In this document: positions 59,101 through 64,000 of the stretch, one piece after another
How the letters are laid out: each line of letters opens with the position of its first letter
Numbering within the stretch: the stretch's first letter is position 1
Source of the DNA: Planctomycetales bacterium 71-10
GTDB taxonomy: Bacteria > Planctomycetota > Planctomycetia > Isosphaerales > Isosphaeraceae
DNA length: 64,000 nucleotides
Assembly: GCA_001898385.1 (NCBI GenBank)
Contig: MKTT01000067.1
Location: 1 to 64,000, forward strand
Direction: 5' to 3'
Translations under genes and position numbers: made by a program
The notes under the pieces: generated by a model
The model's database searches: none
Seen by the model: only the letters and a program-made list of their open reading frames with translations
What the model was told of the DNA's origin: nothing

Positions 59101-59136
59101 CATCATCCGGATCGCTCCTTCGGCAAGAAAGGATGG
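59101..59136. repeat. 36-bp direct repeat, copy 2
   Basis: Exact copy of 59031..59066, 70-bp period. Confidence 0.97.
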
Positions 59137-59285
59137 GGACCAAGTCCCTGAACGCTATCGCCTCAGGCGTGGCGCGAGCCAGCGATCGGTCGGGTAGGCG
59201 CGGCAACGCCCGCGCCTACCCGACCCGGCGGGCAGACCCCTGGACATTAGCGAGGATCGACGCGGCGCCGGCCGGATTCGGAAGC

Positions 59286-62200
59286 TCACTTCACCGGCTT
59301 CTCCTCGCGGCGGCTGAGGAGGTAATTGAGCAGGTTGTAGAACTCGGGCTCGGGGATCTGCTGGGCGAGGTCCGCCGGCATGGGGGAGAGCTGGACGGTC
59401 TTGCGCTCCTCGACCTCGTCGGCGGGGACGCGGACCTCCTGGCCCTGGGCGTCGGCCATGACGAGGATCTTCCCCTCCTCGCGGAGCAGCAGGCCGGAGA
59501 TCACGCGGCCGTCCTCCAGGGCGAGGACCGTGGTGCGGAACATCTGGTCGACGTTCCGGTTCGGGTCGAGCACGTCTTCGAGGATCCGGTCGAGCCCACG
59601 GCCGCCGACGCCGTCGAGCTGCGGGCCGACGCGGGCCCCCTTGCCTTCAATCTGATGGCAGACGCCGCAGCGGACCTCGAACACCTTCGCGCCGGCGGCG
59701 ACGTCCGCCGCGGCCTTGCCGAAGCCCTCGCGGCGGCCGTCGAGCAGCGCCTTCACCTGCTCGTCGGCCGGCGGCAGGCCGGCGAGGAGCTTGGCGATGC
59801 GGTCGCCGACGCCTTCGATGCCGGCGTTCTCCAGGCCGATCGTGATCGGCCGCTGCTGGAGCAGGCGGGCCGACGCCTTGCCGTCGGCGATCGCCTTCAG
59901 CAGGGCCTCGCCGCCGTCCTTGCGGCGCACCAGCGCCGCGGCGGCCGTGGACTGGACGCGCTCGGGGGCGGTGGCCAGCGAGGCGATGATGGCGTCGCGG
60001 GCCTCGGGCTTCTCGATGTTCGCCAGGGCCACGGCGGCGGCCTCGCGGAGCGGCGGGGGCAGCGAGCCGTCGTCGAGCGCCCCCTTCAGCTTCGCCAGCC
60101 CCAGCGGCATGTCGAGCGCCGCGATCCCCGCCAGCGCCGCCGCCCGTTGTTCTTCCGGCAGGTCGCCGCGGGCGAAGACGGCCTCCAGGCCCGGGATCGC
60201 CTCCTTGAGCTGGAACTCGCCGACGGCCTCGATACCGCGCTTCACCCGGCCGGCCTCCTTGGCCTCCAGGAAGCCGGAGACGAGGCCCATCGCGAGGGCC
60301 CGCAGGTCGGCGGGCGTCTCGGCCCCGCGCTCGGCCAGGCCCTGCCGGACCTCCTTGATCGCCGCGAGCTGCGAGCCCGGGCCGCCGCCCATGGTGCTCG
60401 TCCGCTGGCCGAGGTTTTGCACGTACTCCGTCAGCGAGGGGATGATCGATCCTTCCCCGTGACGTGCGACGTGGTGCAGATACCGAGCGACGTTTCCAGG
60501 ATTTTCGAGGGTGTTCCACAGGTGGGCCATCAGGAACGCCGAGGCCGCCGCGTTCGGCGCCGCCACTGCGACGTCCGCCAGGTCCGCGCGGTCTTGGTCG
60601 CTCAGCTTCATCGCCGCGACCCCGGGCCAGACGCCGGGGTTCGCGAACTGGTCTCGCAGGGCCTTGCGGGCCGTGTAGAGCAGGTGCGTGTCGTCGGCCG
60701 ACGTCGACTGGCGCAGGTCGAGCAGCGGCCGGACGAAGGCGAGTTCCGGATGGGCCCCCAGCACCTCGGCCGCGGCGCGGCGGACGTGGGCGTCGGGCGA
60801 GGCGATCGCCTTCAACGCGATCGATCGCGTCGCCGGCGAGAGCGTCGGCCGGTCGACCAGGACCCGCAGGCCGTGGGCCTGGAGCGCCGGGGCCTGCCAG
60901 GGGCCGTCGACCGTCTTGAACAGGCTCGCGTCATCCAGGGCGCCCAGGCGTTCGAGGATCCAGATCGCATGGACCTGCGAGGTCGGCCCGGCCCCGGGGC
61001 CCAGGGCCCGTTCGCGGAGCTTGGCGACGGCCTCATCGCCGCCGCGGGCGACGAGCTGGTTGGCCGCGGTCATGCGGACGGGGAGCGTGGGGCTCTTGAG
61101 GTCTTCGATCAGCTCGTCGACGCTCGACTTCGTCCGGTCGACGGCCTCGGGCGAAGGGACGGGCTTGGAGCCGTCGCCCTTGTAGACGATCCGCCAGATC
61201 CGGCCGCTGGTGAAGTCGCGGCCGGGGTGGGTGAGCGGGACCTCGTAGTGGCCGATGATCCGGTTGTAGAAGTCGGCGACGTAGATCGCGCCGTCGGGGC
61301 CCAACTCCAGGTCGACGGGGCGGAACCAGTTGTCCTCGCTCCAGACGAAATCGGGCTGCTCGATCCCCTTCGGCGTCGAGCCGTGCCACTCGACGATATC
61401 CTGATTGATCCGGTTCGTGACGACGTTGCCGACCATCAGGCGGTCGCGGTACTCGGCCGGGAACTGGTCGGACTGGTACGAGATGATGCCGGAGATCGCC
61501 GTGGAGCCGTGGTCGTGCGTGACCATCTCGGGGGCGAAGTCGAGGCCGTCGTGAGGCTTGCCGAAGCTGGGGTAGTAGCCGCCCCGGATGAGCTGATACA
61601 GCGGCTTGCTGTGGCAGTCGGACGAGTAGAGGTAGCCGAGCGAGTCGAACGCCAGGCCGAACGGGTTCACCTGCCCGTGGGTGATCTGCTCCAGGTGCGA
61701 ACCGTCCGGGCGCATCCGGTAGGTGTTGCCGGAGTTCATCTTGATCGACTGCTTGTCGGCCCCGGCGACCTCGGAGTCGTTGGAGAAGCCGTGGCAGGCG
61801 TAGATCCAGCCGTCGTAGCCCCACGAGAAGGCGTTGGTCATGCCGTGGGTGTCGCGATGGCCGTAGGTCGCGTACGCGGGCTCCTTGACGTCGGCCTTGC
61901 CGTCGCCGTCCGAGTCCTTCAGCTTCCAGATGTTGGGGATGCCGTGGACCAGCGCCTCGTTCGCCGAGGGCATCGGCAGCAGGCCGATGGGGATGTTGAG
62001 GCCGTCGGCGAAGGTCTCGATCTTGCGGGCGCGGCCGTCGGGGCCGAAGTCGGACAGGATCTTGACCGTGTCGCGGGGCTTCTCGCCCTCCTTCGCGCCG
62101 AAGGGATATTCGACGGTGTCCGTGACCCAGAGCCGGCCCTTGTCGTCGAAGGCCAGGTTCAGCGGCTTCTGGATGTCGGGCTCGGCGGCGACGAGCTGGA

Positions 62201-62369
62201 TCTCGAACCCGGGCGGGACGTGGAGCGCCTTGCGCTCGTCCTCGGGCGACCGATGTTCGAAGGTCGAGACGTTCTCGACCGGGGCCGGCTGCTGGCCGAC
62301 GACGCGAGCCGTCAGGAAGGCCGTCGCCAGGCCCACGCACGCGAGGGCCGGCACTCTCAGATGACGCAT
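59286..62369 (-). CDS. PVC-type heme-binding CxxCH protein (membrane-bound dehydrogenase / HEAT-like domains)
   Basis: FEIQLVAAEPDIQKPLNLAFDDKGRLWVTDTVEYPFG; CGVCHQIEGKGARVGPQLDGVGGRGLDRILEDVLDPNRNVDQMFRTTVLALEDGRVISGLL. Confidence 0.95.
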   Translation of the reverse strand: MRHLRVPALACVGLATAFLTARVVGQQPAPVENVSTFEHRSPEDERKALHVPPGFEIQLVAAEPDIQKPLNLAFDDKGRLWVTDTVEYPFGAKEGEKPRDTVKILSDFGPDGRARKIETFADGLNIPIGLLPMPSANEALVHGIPNIWKLKDSDGDGKADVKEPAYATYGHRDTHGMTNAFSWGYDGWIYACHGFSNDSEVAGADKQSIKMNSGNTYRMRPDGSHLEQITHGQVNPFGLAFDSLGYLYSSDCHSKPLYQLIRGGYYPSFGKPHDGLDFAPEMVTHDHGSTAISGIISYQSDQFPAEYRDRLMVGNVVTNRINQDIVEWHGSTPKGIEQPDFVWSEDNWFRPVDLELGPDGAIYVADFYNRIIGHYEVPLTHPGRDFTSGRIWRIVYKGDGSKPVPSPEAVDRTKSSVDELIEDLKSPTLPVRMTAANQLVARGGDEAVAKLRERALGPGAGPTSQVHAIWILERLGALDDASLFKTVDGPWQAPALQAHGLRVLVDRPTLSPATRSIALKAIASPDAHVRRAAAEVLGAHPELAFVRPLLDLRQSTSADDTHLLYTARKALRDQFANPGVWPGVAAMKLSDQDRADLADVAVAAPNAAASAFLMAHLWNTLENPGNVARYLHHVARHGEGSIIPSLTEYVQNLGQRTSTMGGGPGSQLAAIKEVRQGLAERGAETPADLRALAMGLVSGFLEAKEAGRVKRGIEAVGEFQLKEAIPGLEAVFARGDLPEEQRAAALAGIAALDMPLGLAKLKGALDDGSLPPPLREAAAVALANIEKPEARDAIIASLATAPERVQSTAAAALVRRKDGGEALLKAIADGKASARLLQQRPITIGLENAGIEGVGDRIAKLLAGLPPADEQVKALLDGRREGFGKAAADVAAGAKVFEVRCGVCHQIEGKGARVGPQLDGVGGRGLDRILEDVLDPNRNVDQMFRTTVLALEDGRVISGLLLREEGKILVMADAQGQEVRVPADEVEERKTVQLSPMPADLAQQIPEPEFYNLLNYLLSRREEKPVK

Positions 62370-62692
62370 CACGACGCTCCGTCGCGGGGAGGGATCAAGG
62401 TGTGGTGTCGGGCGGGGGACGCCACCTAGACTGGACGGAACACGCGGTGAAATCAAGGGGAGGGCGTCTGACACGGCCGTGCCTCACGACCGCTCGCCGG
62501 CTTCGGCCGAGGCCGTCGCGCGACTCGCGACCGGATATGGACTAGGCGCCAAGCCTTCAGGCCGAACCACGGACGCGGTGCGAGGGTCGGAGAGGGAAGA
62601 CGGACATGCCGGTCCGGCGACCGCCGCCGGCTCGGCCTCGCCGTCCCGTTCTTCCTTCACCAAAGGAGGCCCGATTCAACAAGGGAGGCCCT

Positions 62693-63073
62693 ATGTGGAA
62701 CCCGATCTCGCTGGATGATCTGTCGGAACAAGTCGCCGCTTCGCTCGCCCAGATGGAGGACGTGGAGCGGACGCTCTGGGAGATGGTTCGCGTGCCGCCG
62801 GTGAAGTGGCGTCTGCACCCCTGGGGCGATCTGGGCGGGGGCTTCTGGATTGTCGGCCTCATCGGACGCCGGGCCATCTGGTACAACGACATCGAACACG
62901 GATTCAACGTCAGCCCGTATGATGAAACCGGGACGATCGCGGAATACTGGTGCAACCAGGACGAACTCCATCACGTCATCTGGCAACTGCGTCAGCAGAT
63001 CGAGACCGGGACTTTGCAGGGGAGGTTCGGACCTCCTACGCCGACGGATACTGATCCGAGGGCCGAAGACTGA
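62693..63073 (+). CDS. Hypothetical protein
   Basis: ATG at 62693 preceded by aagggagg; 126 aa. Confidence 0.7.
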   Translation: MWNPISLDDLSEQVAASLAQMEDVERTLWEMVRVPPVKWRLHPWGDLGGGFWIVGLIGRRAIWYNDIEHGFNVSPYDETGTIAEYWCNQDELHHVIWQLRQQIETGTLQGRFGPPTPTDTDPRAED

Positions 63074-63266
63074 TCCGGCGACGTCGAAAAAATTGACATA
63101 GTATGATCCGTTGTGTGCAGCCGGGGTGGGTCGGGCGCATGGCGACACGGCCTCGGAGGGCGGGGCCGTCGCCGGATCGGTTGCCGTTGTGCCCCGTCGG
63201 CCCGGCCACTAGAATAGGCCCTTCGTTTCCCCAAGTCGAAACCCAGAAAAGAGCTAAGGCGTCGAG

Positions 63267-64000
63267 ATGTCCGAAGAGTCGCGGGACGGCCTGGAGGCGG
63301 TGCGGGCCGAGAAGTTGCGGAAGATCGCCGACCTGGGCATCGACCCCTGGGGCCATCGGTTCGACGACCACAAAGCCATCGCCGCCGTGCGCGCGATCGA
63401 CCTCCCCAAGCCCGCGGAGGGCGAGACGCCCGAGCCCGGCCCGGCGGTCCGCATCGCCGGCCGGATCATGCTGCGGCGCGGGCAGGGGAAGGTCGTCTTC
63501 CTCGAAGTCCGCGACTGGACCGAGCGGATCCAGGTCTTCATCGGCAAGAAGCAGGTGGGCGACCAGGCGTGGGCGCTCGTGGACCTGTTGGACCTCGGCG
63601 ACCTCATCGGCGTCGACGGGACGCTCGGCTACACCAAGACGGGCGAGTTGACCGTCTTCGCCACGGCCCTGACCTTCCTGGGCAAGAGCCTGGCCCCGCC
63701 CCCGGAGAAGTGGCACGGGCTCACCGACCAGGAGGAGCGATACCGCCGCCGCTACGTCGACCTCTATTCCAACCCGGAATCGCTCCGGACCTTCCTGGGC
63801 CGGTCGACCATCGTCCGGACCTTCCGCAAGGTGATGGAGGAGCGCGGGTTCGTCGAGGTCGAGACTCCGACGATGCAGGCCATCGCCGGCGGCGCCGCGG
63901 CCCGGCCGTTCGTCACGCACCACAACACGCTGGACATCGACCTGTTCCTGCGGATCGCGCCGGAACTGTACCTGAAGCGGCTCCTCGTCGGCGGCATGGA
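63267..64000 (+). CDS. lysS: Lysine--tRNA ligase, class II (partial at right edge)
   Basis: [32 protein letters not shown]...[99 protein letters not shown]; runs off the window, so absent from the ORF track. Confidence 0.95.
   Translation, partial: MSEESRDGLEAVRAEKLRKIADLGIDPWGHRFDDHKAIAAVRAIDLPKPAEGETPEPGPAVRIAGRIMLRRGQGKVVFLEVRDWTERIQVFIGKKQVGDQAWALVDLLDLGDLIGVDGTLGYTKTGELTVFATALTFLGKSLAPPPEKWHGLTDQEERYRRRYVDLYSNPESLRTFLGRSTIVRTFRKVMEERGFVEVETPTMQAIAGGAAARPFVTHHNTLDIDLFLRIAPELYLKRLLVGGM

Noticed and set aside
59028-62429. 1133-aa plus-strand ORF
   Set aside because: Antisense shadow of the PVC heme-binding protein; Val/Gly/Asp/Arg repetitive composition typical of antisense GC-rich frames.

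Overview
GC-rich window (very likely a Planctomycetes/Isosphaeraceae chromosome; inferred from DUF1559, DUF1549/DUF1553, PEP-CTERM and PVC-type CxxCH heme protein content). About 45 genes are supportable. They include a GntR regulator with an aldo/keto reductase; an NtrC-type two-component pair; an M48 protease; an HNH bicistron; a tail-anchored HTH protein; a DUF1549/DUF1553 protein; a lactate permease; an HPF-PtsN-HPr-EI module; DUF2344 plus an RNase E/G with a huge internal insertion; hemB-hemL; a C11 peptidase; PutA; a compact 8-gene minus-strand surface-glycan/lipid cluster; two sugar isomerases; a patatin; a hopanoid locus (hpnG, hpnH, shc); a BON protein; a PVC heme protein; and the 5' part of lysS. 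No rRNA, tRNA or CRISPR was seen. The observations most worth a second look are: (i) an HNH + small-ORF cassette flanked by 56-bp near-identical direct repeats that contain a palindrome; (ii) a ~530-aa low-complexity insertion inside the S1 region of RNase E/G; (iii) a perfect 30-bp inverted repeat flanking a lone membrane-protein gene that separates hpnG from hpnH; (iv) a 53-aa membrane ORF missing from the ORF track that starts inside a glycosyltransferase gene; (v) a 70-bp-period duplication of a ribosome-binding-site/start-codon region beside an IS1182-like transposase remnant with an in-frame amber codon. Everything is read by eye from the sequence; no database search was run.
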